Positions 16,235 through 25,127 of a stretch of 64,000 nt of DNA are shown here, one piece after another (position 1 is the first letter of the stretch; each line of letters opens with the position of its first letter). The notes beneath the pieces were generated by a model. The model had not been told where the DNA came from and searched no databases. It saw only the letters and a list, made by a program, of their open reading frames with translations. Origin of the DNA: Nostoc sp. CHAB 5824 (GTDB lineage: Bacteria > Cyanobacteriota > Cyanobacteriia > Cyanobacteriales > Nostocaceae); NCBI RefSeq assembly GCF_020829665.1, contig NZ_JAIVFT010000019.1, positions 1 to 64,000 of the forward strand, in the 5' to 3' direction. The translations under genes were made by a program, and so were the position numbers.

Positions 16235-18487
16235 ATGGGGCGATTCGAGAAGCAACCAGAAAACCCGAGAGTCAGAGGCGAGCTATCCAGAGCAGCAGAA
16301 AATGCTCTTTGGGCTGTAGTTGAAGACTTAGAGAATCTTCAGCAAAATGTTCTTAGAGCGTTACAAGAAGACGTAAAGCGGCTTCAGTCAGAAAAAAATC
16401 AGTTATCTGATGACATTCAAAGCTTGCTAGAGGAAAAAGAGCATTTACAACAAGTGCGCCAAATTACTGAGCAGCAAGTGTTAATTCGTCAACTGGCAGA
16501 AGTTCTGGCAAAGCATATATCTTCACAACTGCAATCCTCTCTGGCAACTTTAGCTAACCAAACTATAGAGGGCAAGTCTTACGAGCAAGCTGCGTTTAAG
16601 TCCGCTGAAGTCAGCAGCAATGTAGTAGGTGAAATCAATGAAAAAGTCGAACACATGTTTGACAGCTTGGATGACACCGTTACTGTTACCTTTAACTCGC
16701 TGCAACAGGAGCTGAAGAACTATCAAAGTAATCTTTCCCAACAGTTGTCACGGATGTACAGCCAGCAACAGCAAGGGGAAACGATTTTGGCGGAGTTTGT
16801 TAATCGCCTGCATGGAGAACTAGACAAAACTATAAAAGAAGCTTCACGCAAACCAGCGACAGCAGGTACATCTACTGTTTTGCAGTTTACCGAGCCAGAA
16901 AAAAACAGTTCTTTTGAGACATCCTCACCACAGGTTGGCGAAGTAGTAAAAAATTCCCCTGAGCCAATTTCCCCGATCCCTAATAAATTTTCACCAAGGG
17001 AAACAACATCAGAGCCAACCGTTGTTAGAGAAAACGGCGCAAACCCGATTTCTATCTTCAGCAAAGACTTGTCCCAAAAGGAAACAACATCACAGCCGCC
17101 GGTTCTTAGAGAAAATGTCGCTAACCTAATTTCTGTCCCCAGCAAAGACTTATCCCAAAGGGAAACTAAATCAGAGCCGAATGCTGCTGTAGTTCCGCCA
17201 CCAAAGGAAAACGTTGCTGAACCAATTTCTGTCCTAAATAGGGACTTACCGGAAAACGAAACAACATTAGAGCCTCCTACTGTATCTGTGCCACAGCCGG
17301 AAGTAATACAACCTTCACGAAGGAGAAACGCTGCTGAATCAATTTCTCTCCTCCGCAGGAACGTATCGCAGAGTAAAGCTAAATCCTCACCAACCACTGC
17401 GCTAGAGCCGCAGCCAGAAGCAAAACCTCCACAATCGCGATCGCGCAATTCCTCTGGTTCATCGCCGCTCCAAATCGGTTTCTTGTTGATTGTCTTATCG
17501 GTAGTGGTATCGTCGCTTTACAACGTAGCCATCAAGATAATTTTCCACGAAGGTTCTCAGATTTTTGGAGTATTAGAGGTAGAGCGTTTGCTGCCGCCAA
17601 CTTTGGGCAATACTCTGTTAATTTTGACTCTACGATTTATGGTAGTTGTACCACTGATGGTATTGTTGTCTCCTATATTACATCCAACCCTGTGGCAAGA
17701 CTTGGAAAACTTGGCTAACTCAGTCCGAGGAAATCCCACATCTGCTAATGTAGCGACTAAGCGGATTTTACTGCTGTCGGTTGTAAGTGGGTGCTTTTTG
17801 TTTTTATCTCAGGTACTCATATACACTGCGATCGCTCAAGTCACAACTGGAATGGCGATCGCACTGTTCTTTGTCTATCCGATGGTTAGTGGTCTATTGT
17901 CGTGGTTTCTGTTTCGTGATCGCCCTACCATATTTCGCATCGGTGCGATCGCCGCGATTTGCTGCGGTGAATTGTTGGTTTTGGGAGGTTCTCCCAGCAC
18001 AGGTATGGGTAATACTTCAATGGGAAGCAGCGCCGCCATTCTTTCGGGCGTAGCTTTTGCTGCCTATATAATTCTGACGCGAGTTTGTGCTAGCAAACTG
18101 CATCCCGTGACTTTTACTTTAATTAACTTCGCTACCATGTTGCTGTTGAGCTTTATCTGCTTGATGCTACCTTTACCAAGCGAGTGGAACTTGGTAGTTG
18201 ACCCCTCTAAGATGCTGGAACTAGTTTTAAGTGCATTTATTTTGGGTGTGCTGACTCTTGCGGGCTATTTGCTGAACAATATTGGTATTAGTAAACTAGG
18301 TGCCTCGCGATCGGCACTTATCGGTGGTAGCATCCCAGTTTTAACCGTGATTTTCGCTGGGTTAATCATCCAAGAAAATTTGGATATTGTGCAAATTCTG
18401 GGAGTGTTGTTAGTAACCTTTGGCGCGGCTGCTTTCAGCTTTGAAATAATGCGAAACCAGGTTAAACCCTCTAGTCCCACGAATTAA
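16235..18487 (+). CDS. coiled-coil/EamA (DMT) transporter fusion
   Basis: 750 residues in three parts. Residues 1-200 form a long charged coiled coil (EDLENLQQNVLRALQEDVKR, then QSEKNQLSDDIQSLLEEKEH). Residues 205-400 are a low-complexity linker with repeated blocks of the kind REN-AN-IS-SKDLSQ-ET. Residues 405-740 are ten membrane helices of two EamA domains, with FFVYPMVSGLLSWFLFRDRP ending the first unit and GGSIPVLTVIFAGLIIQENL in the second. DMT transporters move small metabolites; no substrate is predictable. The soluble coiled coil suggests attachment to another protein or self-assembly. It is the nearest gene upstream of hetR on the same strand but is separated by a terminator and 1.85 kb. 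Confidence 0.8.
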   Translation: MGRFEKQPENPRVRGELSRAAENALWAVVEDLENLQQNVLRALQEDVKRLQSEKNQLSDDIQSLLEEKEHLQQVRQITEQQVLIRQLAEVLAKHISSQLQSSLATLANQTIEGKSYEQAAFKSAEVSSNVVGEINEKVEHMFDSLDDTVTVTFNSLQQELKNYQSNLSQQLSRMYSQQQQGETILAEFVNRLHGELDKTIKEASRKPATAGTSTVLQFTEPEKNSSFETSSPQVGEVVKNSPEPISPIPNKFSPRETTSEPTVVRENGANPISIFSKDLSQKETTSQPPVLRENVANLISVPSKDLSQRETKSEPNAAVVPPPKENVAEPISVLNRDLPENETTLEPPTVSVPQPEVIQPSRRRNAAESISLLRRNVSQSKAKSSPTTALEPQPEAKPPQSRSRNSSGSSPLQIGFLLIVLSVVVSSLYNVAIKIIFHEGSQIFGVLEVERLLPPTLGNTLLILTLRFMVVVPLMVLLSPILHPTLWQDLENLANSVRGNPTSANVATKRILLLSVVSGCFLFLSQVLIYTAIAQVTTGMAIALFFVYPMVSGLLSWFLFRDRPTIFRIGAIAAICCGELLVLGGSPSTGMGNTSMGSSAAILSGVAFAAYIILTRVCASKLHPVTFTLINFATMLLLSFICLMLPLPSEWNLVVDPSKMLELVLSAFILGVLTLAGYLLNNIGISKLGASRSALIGGSIPVLTVIFAGLIIQENLDIVQILGVLLVTFGAAAFSFEIMRNQVKPSSPTN

Positions 18488-18607
18488 ATGACGAGTTCAA
18501 TCAGTTTAGGTGTGGTGGGAGCTACTTTACCTCCCATCACTTTCAGCACTAATTTTGACGCGAATAACTTTAGTTGTAACTTCTTTAAATCATCTGTGAC
18601 AAAACTT

Positions 18608-18648
18608 GATCCCCGGCTTCGTAAAAGTTGCCGGGGATCTAAGTTTTT
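18608..18648 (+). terminator. strong intrinsic terminator
   Basis: A perfect 10-bp GC-rich stem (GATCCCCGGC/GCCGGGGATC) with a 12-base loop, followed by TAAG and five Ts. It closes the EamA transporter unit. Confidence 0.75.
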
Positions 18649-19756
18649 ACGAATAATTTAGGACTGCTGTATAGGTGGAGATAACACTTAATAGATGAGT
18701 GAGCAGTAATCAGAATAACTTGACTTGTAATATATTTTTAGGGATTTAGCCTGATACAGGTGGGGAAAACACGTATATATAAGCAGTATGAGTAGTACTG
18801 ACTCAAGCAATTGAGCATGAGTACTTGCTCAAGAAGGAGATTTGCAAAGAGTTAAGACCATTGCAGCACGTTTTGGAACTAAGAAATGAAGAAGTAGCAG
18901 AAGTATTTAGAGTAACCCGGTTTTTGAGTATGGGAGACTAAGTAAATAGGCAAGAATAAACTAAACAATGTTACGTAATGTAAAATTGCTTAAATTGACC
19001 CGTAGCAAGGATTTCAGACCTTAAAATAAAGCTATAGTCGCTTACTGCAAACTTTAATTATTCACGCCCACTTATTTAATTGTGTTTGATGAGATGGTAT
19101 CTTTATTTCTGTCGGTCTGTACTAGTGAATTTAGTCTGCGATCGCCCAAACGCCCAGAGAAAGAAGCTTATATCGTAGCCTGCTGCGAATTATCCTGCTT
19201 TTATAGCAACAAACTATCTACGCAATTCAAGTTTCTCAAAGATATAAATAGTGGGGTAAAACATACTTGAAAGTATTCAATGAATTAGTTAAATCATTAA
19301 CTTTAAAATTCTTTCATGAAAGAAATATAAATTTATTGAGAAAAAATCTCTAAATAATTATCAGATAGAATCTAATATGTTTTATTATATGTATGGTTAA
19401 TAAATAATTTTGAGATTATTTGCATCATTATGAAAGCCTTATGTATACGTGATTCAGTCTGAATTAATCGCGGCTTTCTGTGTCAAATCATCAACACAAA
19501 AGGATAAATCAAGTTTGGATTTAGAGTAACCATAAAATATCATCAAACCTTGATTTAGGAAAAATAAAAATGATTTAAATACGCATAATTTATAACTGGA
19601 AACTATATAAGTTTCTTCCCAATCCAAAAAAGAATGATATGATAAGGAGCGATATTTGAAAAAACAACAGGTATTTTTGAAATTGGAATTATTTGCTCTA
19701 TTTGATGTCTACTATCTTCCCTCAAGCCAACGGCTGATACTGCCGAGACATCACTG

Positions 19757-19806
19757 GAGGTTGTGAATGGGATGATAGTTCACAAGGAGCTGTGTGGCTC
19801 AACCTC
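19757..19806 (+). ncRNA. candidate structured RNA segment upstream of hetR
   Basis: Outer stem GAGGTT (19757-19762) with AACCTC (19801-19806) encloses two hairpins: TTGTGAA/TTCACAA (19761-19767 with 19779-19785, competing for two bases) and GAGC/GCTC (19787-19790 with 19797-19800). This is a three-way-junction shape. No known RNA family was recognised; strand is inferred only from hetR. Confidence 0.3.
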
Positions 19807-20201
19807 TAAATGTGGCTACACCTAGTAAGCGATTTATTTTTAGACCACTCCCAATTATTTATAGCCACCTGTGTACTTAAAATAATTCGCCAAAGCTGAA
19901 ACAAACCATCTTTTTCAAGTAACAGATATCCCAGATGAACCGCGCAAACTACTTTTTACTCCAAGTCGGCATAGTGCCATAGTTAGGTGTAAGCAGCTTG
20001 ACGTTGTTGCTCTTGAAAGATGAGAAAAACCTCAGATAACTGAAAGGCTTTGTAGATTACTTGCAACACATTTGACTTTTGGGATCTAAACCGCCGTCAA
20101 GCTCAACTTGGTCATGTATGTAATTTTCTGGTCAGATGCAGAGACAGTTATAGTAATAACCACCGAATCTGCTTTTGTACCACACAAAATATGCGAAAAC
20201 G

Positions 20202-20215
20202 GTAGTTTTGGCTAC
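20202..20215 (+). promoter_or_regulatory. NtcA-type site (GTAN8TAC) in the hetR promoter region
   Basis: GTA-GTTTTGGC-TAC is a perfect match to the GTAN8TAC consensus bound by the nitrogen regulator NtcA. It lies 127 bp before the hetR ATG. A TAATAT box (20241-20246) fitting TAN3T follows 25 bases later, close to the 20-24-base spacing of NtcA-activated promoters. The flanks also extend the dyad (GGTAG/CTACC). Binding is inferred, not shown. Confidence 0.5.
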
Positions 20216-20341
20216 CACCGATTTCATAGTTATCGCATACTAATATAGTCTGAAGTAAAGACATTCTCTTCAGCCAGGTGTATACTACCTATTTTCACTC
20301 GATTAAAAATTGTGTAAACGTGCTATTCAATTGTCTGTAAT

Positions 20342-21241
20342 ATGAGTAACGACATAGATCTGATCAAACGTCTTGACCCCAGTGCGATGGATCAGATCAT
20401 GCTTTATCTGGCTTTTAGTGCCATGCGGACGAGTGGGCACAGGCATGGGGCATTTTTAGACGCAGCCGCAACAGCAGCAAAGTGTGCAATTTACATGACC
20501 TATCTGGAGCAGGGGCAAAACCTGCGGATGACAGGGCATTTGCACCACCTGGAGCCGAAACGGGTAAAAATTATTGTAGAAGAAGTCAGACAGGCGCTTA
20601 CAGAGGGCAAACTGTTAAAGATGCTGGGTTCTCAGGAACCGCGCTATTTAATTCAATTGCCTTATGTCTGGCTAGAAAAGTATCCTTGGCAACCGGGGCG
20701 ATCGCGCGTTCCTGGTACTAGTCTGACAACTGAAGAAAAAAGACAAATAGAGCAAAAACTGCCAAGTAATCTACCTGACGCCCAGTTAGTTAGCTCATTT
20801 GAGTTTCTGGATTTGATTGAGTTTTTGCACAGGCGATCGCAAGAAGACTTGCCACCCGAACACCAAATGCCTTTGAGTGAAGCCTTGGGTGAGCATATCA
20901 AGCGCCGTCTGCTCTACTCAGGAACGGTAACACGCATTGATTCTCCTTGGGGAATGCCCTTCTATGCTCTTACCCGTCCTTTTTATGCCCCCGCAGACGA
21001 TCAAGAACGCACTTACATCATGGTAGAAGATACCGCTCGGTATTTCCGCATGATGAAAAATTGGGCAGAACGGCGACGAAATGCCATGCGCTTACTGGAA
21101 GAACTTGATATCCTCCCAGAAAAAATGGAGCAGGCTATGGAAGAATTAGATGAAGTTATCCGTGCCTGGGCAGATAAATATCACCAAGACGGGGGTATTC
21201 CAGTAATTTTACAGACAGTTTTTGGCGAAAGAGAAGACTAG
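20342..21241 (+). CDS. hetR: heterocyst differentiation master regulator HetR
   Basis: 299 residues, the same length as Anabaena HetR. The landmark residues fall at the known positions: G36, C48, S152 (in LVSSFEFLD), S179, R223 and the PatS-binding group E253, E254, D256 (in LLEELD). HetR is a dimeric DNA-binding protein that triggers heterocyst formation when combined nitrogen is lacking and is inhibited by PatS/HetN RGSGR peptides. The N-terminal helix-turn-helix unit, the flap and the C-terminal hood domains are all complete. Its presence identifies the organism as a filamentous cyanobacterium, probably heterocystous. Upstream: long leader with an NtcA-type site. Downstream: a large hairpin, then convergent RTX genes. 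Confidence 0.97.
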   Translation: MSNDIDLIKRLDPSAMDQIMLYLAFSAMRTSGHRHGAFLDAAATAAKCAIYMTYLEQGQNLRMTGHLHHLEPKRVKIIVEEVRQALTEGKLLKMLGSQEPRYLIQLPYVWLEKYPWQPGRSRVPGTSLTTEEKRQIEQKLPSNLPDAQLVSSFEFLDLIEFLHRRSQEDLPPEHQMPLSEALGEHIKRRLLYSGTVTRIDSPWGMPFYALTRPFYAPADDQERTYIMVEDTARYFRMMKNWAERRRNAMRLLEELDILPEKMEQAMEELDEVIRAWADKYHQDGGIPVILQTVFGERED

Positions 21242-21369
21242 CTCCGCAGGGCGGAAGTCAAAAGTTAAAATTCAAAAATCAAAAGTATTATGGAATCAGC
21301 TTTTTAGGGATTTTAAATGGTTGCTCTATTTCTGCCGTGGCGTACTAGTACACTGTGGCACAAGTTTGG

Positions 21370-21416
21370 CTATTTTAATTAGACAAGGGGCTTAAGCTTT
21401 TGTCTAATTAAGATAG
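21370..21416. terminator. long perfect hairpin, possibly bidirectional terminator
   Basis: A 17-bp stem (CTATTTTAATTAGACAA with TTGTCTAATTAAGATAG, one G-T pair) encloses a 13-base loop GGGGCTTAAGCTT that can itself pair. It sits between the converging hetR and RTX genes, where a two-way terminator would be useful. There is no clear T run. Confidence 0.45.
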
Positions 21417-21516
21417 TAGATGGATTTTTGCCAAGCTAGTACTGCTAAGTAAGTCGTCGCATTCCCTCATCGCCTACTTTTAAGCGCCAATGCATTTTGG
21501 GCAAACAAAGTACTGA

Positions 21517-22188
21517 CTAGCCAAAGGTGAAGTTTCTGGAGAGACTGACATTGGTAGTGCCTTGAACGACAGCAATCAAGTCACTGCCATAATAAATTTG
21601 TGTGTCTTGAGCCGAATCGCCACTATACTTTGCATAATTGAGAGAGTATTGACTGGAGTTACCAAGGGTTTCAATGGTATCAGCAGAGGCGTTCCAGTCA
21701 GTAATGGTAGCGTAACCCTCACCTTGGTATGAAACACCCCAGAAACCGCCAAGAACGAAAGTATCAGAACCAGCACCACCAGTCAGAATGTCGTATTCTA
21801 TGCCAGTTCCATAGCCGTCAAGGCGGTCGTTGCCAGCATGGCCATAGAGGATATCATCGCCAGCCCCACCATAGAGGCTGTCGTTGCTAGAGTCTCTTGG
21901 ACTGCCATAGAGGACATCATCACCTAGTCCGCCGTAAAGCTTGTCATCCTGATTGCCGCCGTACAATGTATCGTTTCCAGATCCACCGTAAAGGGTGTCA
22001 TCCTGATTACCGCCGGACAATCTATCGTTTCCAGCATCGCCAGACAAATAATCGTAGCCGTCGTAGCCACGGCCATCGGTGATGCTATAGACTAATAAAA
22101 GCTCTACACTAAAGCCGAAGATATTGTCGTCATTGATGGTGCCATTAAGTCTATCGCTGTTCTCAGTGCCGAAAATATCCATAGCCAT
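21517..22188 (-). CDS. RTX-type calcium-binding repeat protein, copy A
   Basis: 223 residues with a row of glycine/aspartate nonapeptides (GG-GNDTLYGG, GGLGDDVLYG, GGAGDDILYG), the Ca2+-binding RTX roll, between about residues 45 and 135. The tail after GAGSDTFVLGG is the typical C-terminal end (YATITDW...DTIETLG...YYGSDLIAVVQG). RTX proteins normally leave the cell through type I secretion with an uncleaved C-terminal signal; no ABC or membrane-fusion gene is near. No catalytic domain is present. It is a tandem duplicate of the next gene: the last 80 residues, the 3' flank and the 5' leader are nearly the same. Confidence 0.85.
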   Translation of the reverse strand: MAMDIFGTENSDRLNGTINDDNIFGFSVELLLVYSITDGRGYDGYDYLSGDAGNDRLSGGNQDDTLYGGSGNDTLYGGNQDDKLYGGLGDDVLYGSPRDSSNDSLYGGAGDDILYGHAGNDRLDGYGTGIEYDILTGGAGSDTFVLGGFWGVSYQGEGYATITDWNASADTIETLGNSSQYSLNYAKYSGDSAQDTQIYYGSDLIAVVQGTTNVSLSRNFTFG

Positions 22189-22326
22189 TTGAGTTTCTCC
22201 TTAGAATTTGTGTTACTAACAGCTTTGCTCATGCTCGGAAATGCGATCGCATTTCCTGCCGGCATTGGGTGCGATCGCACACTTTTTTTTAAGCGCCAAT
22301 GCATTTTTGGACAAACAAAGTGCTGA

Positions 22327-22935
22327 CTAGTCAAAGGTGAAGTCTCTGGGGACACTGACATCGGTAGTGTCTTGAACGACAGCAATCAAGTCACTGCCAT
22401 AGTAAATTAGTGTGTCTTGAGCCGAACCACCACTGAGGAATGCATACCCTAAAGAGTATTGACTAGAGTTACCAAGGGTTTCAATGGTATCAACAGAGCC
22501 TTCCCAGTCAGTAATGGTAGCGTAACCCTCACCTTGGTATGAAATCCCTCTGTTCATTCTGTTCATGTAACTGCCAAGACTGAAAGTATCAGAACCAGAA
22601 CCACCAACCAGAGTGTCGAATTCTACGCTAATGTTTGAGAAGAAGCGTATATAGCCGTTAAGGTAGTCGTTGCCGGGTCCACCGTAGAGGATATCATTGC
22701 CACCTTCACCGAAAAGCCCGTCATCCTGATAGCCGCCGTCCAATGTATCGTTGCCACCATAGCCAACCAAATAATCGTTGCCGTCGCCAATGTTAGAGCT
22801 TATAGGGGGACCGGGATAGCCGTAGATAGCGTCGTTACCGACTCCACCAAAGAGTTCATCATTGAACGAGCTGCCGTAAATTGAATCGGTATAGGCCTCG
22901 AGATCGTCCCTACCTCTGGTGTTATTAATAGCCAT
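22327..22935 (-). CDS. RTX-type calcium-binding repeat protein, copy B
   Basis: 202 residues, paralogous to the neighbouring gene. It has fewer RTX repeats (GGYQDDGLFGEGGNDILYGG, GPGNDYLNG) and the same C-terminal tail (YQGEGYATITDW, DTIETLGNSSQYSLGY, YYGSDLIAVVQ). Both genes share an identical leader of about 30 bp ending in AAGGAGAAACTCAAATGGC and a common 3' flank (taagcgccaatgcatttt), showing that the duplicated unit includes regulatory DNA. The N-termini differ (ININNTRGRDDLEAYTDS type here). Probably an extracellular Ca2+-binding protein; role unknown. Confidence 0.85.
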   Translation of the reverse strand: MAINNTRGRDDLEAYTDSIYGSSFNDELFGGVGNDAIYGYPGPPISSNIGDGNDYLVGYGGNDTLDGGYQDDGLFGEGGNDILYGGPGNDYLNGYIRFFSNISVEFDTLVGGSGSDTFSLGSYMNRMNRGISYQGEGYATITDWEGSVDTIETLGNSSQYSLGYAFLSGGSAQDTLIYYGSDLIAVVQDTTDVSVPRDFTFD

Positions 22936-22975
22936 TTGAGTTTCTCCTTAGAATTTGTGTTTTTGATTTGTTTGA

Positions 22976-23294
22976 GTAGACATATTGTTTTCCCTTGTTT
23001 AAGAAACTAGGTTTTGACGCGATGCCTATGGCGGTAAACTACGCACTTGGGCTGAGGTTTCAGCTTGCCTTGACCGCTCATAATGTCAGTATCTTGGATA
23101 ATTCAATTAAATAGTTCAGTTAAATTCAGGAGTATAAGAAAGAAATAGAATTCAGGTAAATTCAGGTAAATTCAGGTGGGTATTACCTCAGATTTCTGTA
23201 ATTACAACGATCGCCTCAGAAAAATTACGTAATAAAATCGAAAAAATAGTACGGATAAAATACGTAAATATTTTATAAATAGCTCTAGCAGCCT
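22976..23294. other. gene-free stretch with three 10-bp repeats
   Basis: Nothing gene-like is seen. Three consecutive ttcaggtaaa-type decamers occur at 23151-23180 (the last ends ggg), with a related ttcagttaaattcagg just before. Confidence 0.5.
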
Positions 23295-23618
23295 TTATTT
23301 ATGTGTTTGTCGGGAGATTGGATCGAGGTGTATCCGATCGCAAAGATGGCGATCGCTCTCCTTCACCCCAGCATTTGTCCGTAAATAATCGCCTACCCAA
23401 TTGCAACCATAAGCCAATAAGTCGAGATTGAGAACTTGCTCCAAATTCGAGAGAATGATGTTCTTGTCTAAAGAAGCTGAGACAAGTGTTTTCCCATCGG
23501 GACTAAAATCAACCCCAGAAACCCCGGAGCTATAAAGATTTAAAGTACGCAGCAATGTACCATGACCTGTTAGGGTACGAAGCAATTTACCGTTTGAAGC
23601 GTTCCAGAGTTTGAGCGA
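23295..23618 (-). pseudogene. C-terminal fragment of a WD40-repeat protein
   Basis: The frame reads SLKLWNASNGKLLRTLTGH, then GVSGVDFSPDGKTLVSASLD (one full WD40 blade) and ends in a tail LLAYGCNWVGDYLRTN...ESDRHLCD, which is typical of the end of large cyanobacterial WD40 proteins. The upstream side is closed by a stop at 23619-23621 directly before the blade, so the gene lost its N-terminal blades and any signalling domain. Only the last methionine-initiated part (23585) could be translated. I regard it as a relic. Confidence 0.7.
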
Positions 23619-23816
23619 TTAATACGCATTGTCGAAGACTTCTCAGCACAACCAGCAAGCAGCATACCGCAAGCCTGTGGGACGTGACAAGCGTGCTTAA
23701 TCTAAAAAACATCTAATTTGCGTAATCGAATTAAATATAACTCTTGTGGGGTGGGCATCCTGCCATTGGTGCCCACTTAAGATTAAAGCCAGTCTAGACA
23801 AAGCTTTGAGAGATTG

Positions 23817-23923
23817 CCTCGTTCCCAGCCAGAGGCTGGGAATGCCTACTAGAAGGCTCCGCTTCAAGACTTGCGGCAGAGCCGCTTTTGATTTGCATTT
23901 CCAGCAAGAGGCTGGAAACGAGG
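23817..23923. repeat. cruciform-type dispersed repeat
   Basis: Outer arms CCTCGTT and AACGAGG enclose two inner hairpins: TTCCCAGCC-aga-GGCTGGGAA (23822-23842) and TTCCAGC-aagag-GCTGGAA. This nested palindrome form is common among Nostoc repeats. The remainder of 23619-24100 is also repeat-like (gggtgggcatcctgccattggtgccc nearby) and has no supported gene. Confidence 0.65.
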
Positions 23924-24025
23924 TTTTAAAGAAGTTTCTGGTTAAGTTGACACCAATGGCATCCTGCCCGCCCAGCTTATGCAATTTAAATGTGTAACAG
24001 CTTACCTATTAATTTAAACTTGACA

Positions 24026-24065
24026 AATTAGTAGGGTGGACATTTTAATGCCCACCCTACTAATT
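24026..24065. terminator. 19-bp hairpin downstream of exported protein gene
   Basis: AATTAGTAGGGTGGACATT pairs with AATGCCCACCCTACTAATT over 18 of 19 positions with a two-base loop. It lies 36 bp past the stop of the minus-strand gene at 24101 and may end its transcript or be a dispersed repeat. Confidence 0.5.
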
Positions 24066-24100
24066 AACCTGTATTCTCAGTCAACTACAAAGGATTGTAA

Positions 24101-24811
24101 TTAATTCGTCGTGCCGGGTTGCGTTGGAACAATCGGTTGTGTTGGAATAACCGGTTGTGTTGGAACAAGCGGTTGCGTTGGAACAAGCGGTTGCGTTGGA
24201 ACAGTCGGTTGCGTTGGAAATGGGGTAGTCTCTAAACTTGGACTTGAACCCGCAGGTATTATACTTGGCGGTGTAGACGAAGATGAAGCACCGAGAACAC
24301 TATCATCAGCACTGATACAAGTATCTAATGCCTGTGTAGGGGGAAAGTCGATTTTACTACGCAAGCCAACCACACACTGCCCAAAGCGCACAGGCAACAA
24401 ACTACGTCCACAGTAATCTAAAACTGCCGGATTAGCTTCTTCCTTAGTACTTAAGCTGACCCCAACAACACAGGTAGCCAACTCTTCAGGACGCCGGGCC
24501 TTTCCACAAGAAAAAAGCGCATCTGTCGGGGCAATTTGGGTTTCCTTATCAATTTTAACCACGCAAGCAGCCAAATCCCTTGGACGCAGTGCTGCTGCAC
24601 AACCAAGTGATGCCGCTTCTGCCGTTACACCGACGCTCAAAAGGCGACCTGCACAGACACTATAATCATTGTTGTAGGAGGCAGCGATCGCTGTATTCGG
24701 TAAGAGCGTTGCCAAGCATCCAGCTATAGCCACTGGTACTGTTAAAATCCTGGAGGTGGAACTGGCTTGTTTGTTCTTACCTCTATTAACCGCTTTATTG
24801 CTCATTGACAT
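24101..24811 (-). CDS. exported cysteine-repeat protein with PTQP tail
   Basis: About 236 residues. A basic start and hydrophobic segment (RILTVPVAIAGCLATLLPNT, ending AIAA) form a Sec signal peptide. The mature part has at least three similar repeats of about 35 residues with paired cysteines and a conserved core such as ALRPRDLAACVVKI, RRPEELATCVVGV and LLPVRFGQCVVGL. A Ser/Pro linker leads to a hexapeptide tail V-P-T-Q-P-L/V encoded by 18-bp repeats. I do not recognise the family; it looks like a periplasmic or cell-surface protein with disulfide-linked helical pairs. A start at 24811 has a GGAG seven bases upstream; 24817 and a TTG at 24832 are alternatives. Confidence 0.6.
   Translation of the reverse strand: MSMSNKAVNRGKNKQASSTSRILTVPVAIAGCLATLLPNTAIAASYNNDYSVCAGRLLSVGVTAEAASLGCAAALRPRDLAACVVKIDKETQIAPTDALFSCGKARRPEELATCVVGVSLSTKEEANPAVLDYCGRSLLPVRFGQCVVGLRSKIDFPPTQALDTCISADDSVLGASSSSTPPSIIPAGSSPSLETTPFPTQPTVPTQPLVPTQPLVPTQPVIPTQPIVPTQPGTTN
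24121..24210. repeat. 18-bp coding minisatellite, five units
   Basis: Five successive 18-bp units of consensus gcgttggaacaagcggtt, with a partial unit on the right, encode the PTQP tail of the overlapping minus-strand gene. Confidence 0.9.
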
Positions 24812-25090
24812 TGCCATTCTCCAAACACCCAAAGTTATGCTAACTCAAATATCTTAAAAATCCTCTGTAATTAAAGAATTTCGGCGGTAGCAAGGTATAG
24901 ACATAATTAATTATGCCGGAAATTGTGTTAATATAACTGTTTGAAAGATAAGTAGGCCAACGTAAAAAGTATTTCAAAGTAAGAATACTGCGTAAACCAA
25001 TCTGATGATTGAGTAGCCTACGAAACTAAATAAACACAAAAAACTTATTGGCAGGAGTACGGCGTGACAGGCCGGAATTCAGGCTTGAAA

Positions 25091-25127
25091 GCCAGTATGT
25101 CGGTTCTACCGACTTAAAGCAACTGGC
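25091..25127 (+). promoter_or_regulatory. candidate structured leader of rpsD
   Basis: Outer stem GCCAGT (25091-25096)/ACTGGC (25122-25127) encloses hairpin GTCGGT-tct-ACCGAC (25099-25113). A further hairpin CTCTGATT-aaa-AATCAGAG lies at 25196-25214. S4 represses its own synthesis through leader RNA in several bacteria, so an autoregulatory leader is plausible but not shown here. The rest of 24833-25298 has no gene. Confidence 0.35.

Larger units (their letters stand above)
18649..20341. other. long gene-free region upstream of hetR
   Basis: About 1.7 kb without a supported gene. It is AT-rich and contains a folded segment at 19757-19806 and a GTAN8TAC site at 20202-20215. A stop-to-stop frame at 18792-18941 and a 62-codon frame at 19082 have no recognisable product. 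In Anabaena, hetR is known to be transcribed from several start sites spread far upstream, so a long regulatory leader here is expected. Confidence 0.6.

Noticed and set aside
18792..18941. 50-codon stop-to-stop frame with helical-looking sequence (AIEHEYLLKKEICKELRP)
   Set aside because: It has coding-like composition, but no start codon and no identifiable family; could be a relic, but unsupported.
19082..19270. 62-codon plus-strand frame in the hetR upstream region
   Set aside because: No recognisable motif, no good ribosome site and composition like the surrounding non-coding DNA.
23697..23997. Frames on both strands across the cruciform repeat
   Set aside because: Both translate palindromic dispersed repeats; neither has a start context or a domain.
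24111..24416. Plus-strand frame of GCVGT repeats
   Set aside because: It is antisense to the PTQP-encoding minisatellite of a gene with a signal peptide and conserved repeats.
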